A stretch of DNA of 64,000 nt from positions 1-64,000 of the forward strand of contig CALSRM010000004.1 of NCBI GenBank assembly GCA_943788755.1. Reading direction: 5' to 3'. A program made the translations under genes and the position numbers. Each line of letters begins with the position of its first letter. Position 1 is the first letter of the stretch. Below the pieces are notes generated by a model. It did no database searches. It saw nothing but the letters and a program-made list of their open reading frames with translations, and was not told where the DNA came from. The stretch is from an uncultured Flavobacteriales bacterium. GTDB lineage: Bacteria > Bacteroidota > Bacteroidia > Flavobacteriales_D > Parvicellaceae. Below are positions 63,139-64,000 of the stretch, piece after piece.

Positions 63139-63911
63139 TTAATCGAATCGCATGTGACGCACAGATTTTCCATCATTGATTAACTCGTTCAGCGAGTCTA
63201 TTCCTATCTGAATGTGTTTGTTTACAAAATCTCCTGTAATTTTTTTATCACTTTCATCTGTTTTAACTCCTTCGGGAACCATTGGTTGATCAGACACCAA
63301 TAGCAAAGCACCTGTAGGAATAGCGTTCGAAAAACCACCTGTAAAAATGGCTGAAGTTTCCATATCAATTGCCATAACACGGATTTTTCTTAAATAACTT
63401 TTAAACTCCTCATCGTGTTCCCAAACTCTGCGGCTTGTTGTATAAACTGTACCTGTCCAATAATCCAAATCCATTTCTCTTACGGAGTGTGAAACCGCTC
63501 TTTGTAAATTAAATGCAGGCAGTGCAGGTACTTCTGGAGGAAAATAATTATCAGAAGCCCCTTCTCCTTTTATGGCTGCAATTGGCAACACCATATCGCC
63601 AATTTTATTTTTCTTTTTAAGACCTCCACATTTCCCTAAAAACAAACTGCCTTTGGCGAAATTGCAGACAACAAATCCATAATAGTTGCTGCATTGGCAG
63701 CCCCCATTCCAAAATTGATAATCGTAATTTTATTCGCTGTTGCACTCGGCATAGCTTTACCGGCACCATCTACCTTTACACCATTTAATTCCGCAAAAAT
63801 ATCTACGTAATTATTAAAGTTCGTTAGTAAAATATACTTCCCAAAATCTTCCAACTTCACTCCAGTATAACGCGGCAACCAATTCTCTACTATCTCTTTT
63901 TTCGTTTTCAT
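63139..63911 (-). pseudogene. amn: AMP nucleosidase, split by an apparent 1-nt deletion near 63642
   Basis: ORF 63636-63911 (...SAISPKAV) plus ORF 63139-63645 (FLGKCGGLKKKNKIGDMVLPIAAIKGEGASDNYFPPEVPALP). Adding one T to GTTTG restores AVLFLGKCGG. Confidence 0.8.
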
Positions 63912-64000
63912 CTATTTGCTTCTATATTGTGCGAAAGGTACGAACTCCTTTTGAATGGAGAAACTCCTATTTCAAAAATTCAAATAACTTTGTAGTTAGA

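Noticed and set aside
62383-63645. Programmed ribosomal frameshifting in holA and amn
   Set aside because: Shift sites are ordinary short homopolymers of both signs (+1 and -1) without a canonical slippery heptamer; a sequence-error explanation is simpler.

Overview
AT-rich Bacteroidota chromosome segment, probably Flavobacteriales-like: T9SS sorting tails, DUF3078/DUF5522/DUF3822 proteins and TTTG-N19-TAnnTTTG promoters. Most of it is core metabolism and housekeeping: trpEGDCFBA + DAHP synthase, rplM-rpsI-rpsB-tsf-pyrH-frr, recG, efp, coaD, rsmD, holA, kbl, ltaE, hutU, hppD, phhA, paaE/paaG. I saw no CRISPR array, tRNA, rRNA or intact mobile element. The best non-annotated signals are: (1) a complete trp attenuator before trpE, with a 21-codon leader peptide MKNLKSNNYWWSAKHNVSQIG, a terminator and a candidate antiterminator pairing; (2) a ~127-bp tandem array of four promoter-like units on the minus strand at the left edge, firing out of the window; (3) a 79-nt nested inverted repeat plus other REP-like palindromes; (4) a set of putatively leaderless genes with TATCTTT exactly 12 nt before the start codon; (5) several convergent gene pairs whose stop codons abut or overlap. 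At least ten genes are split by single-nucleotide indels or a stop. They include holA, which is normally essential, and reading across the breaks restores conserved protein sequence, so most look like sequence errors rather than biology. All product calls come from reading the translations; no database search was run.
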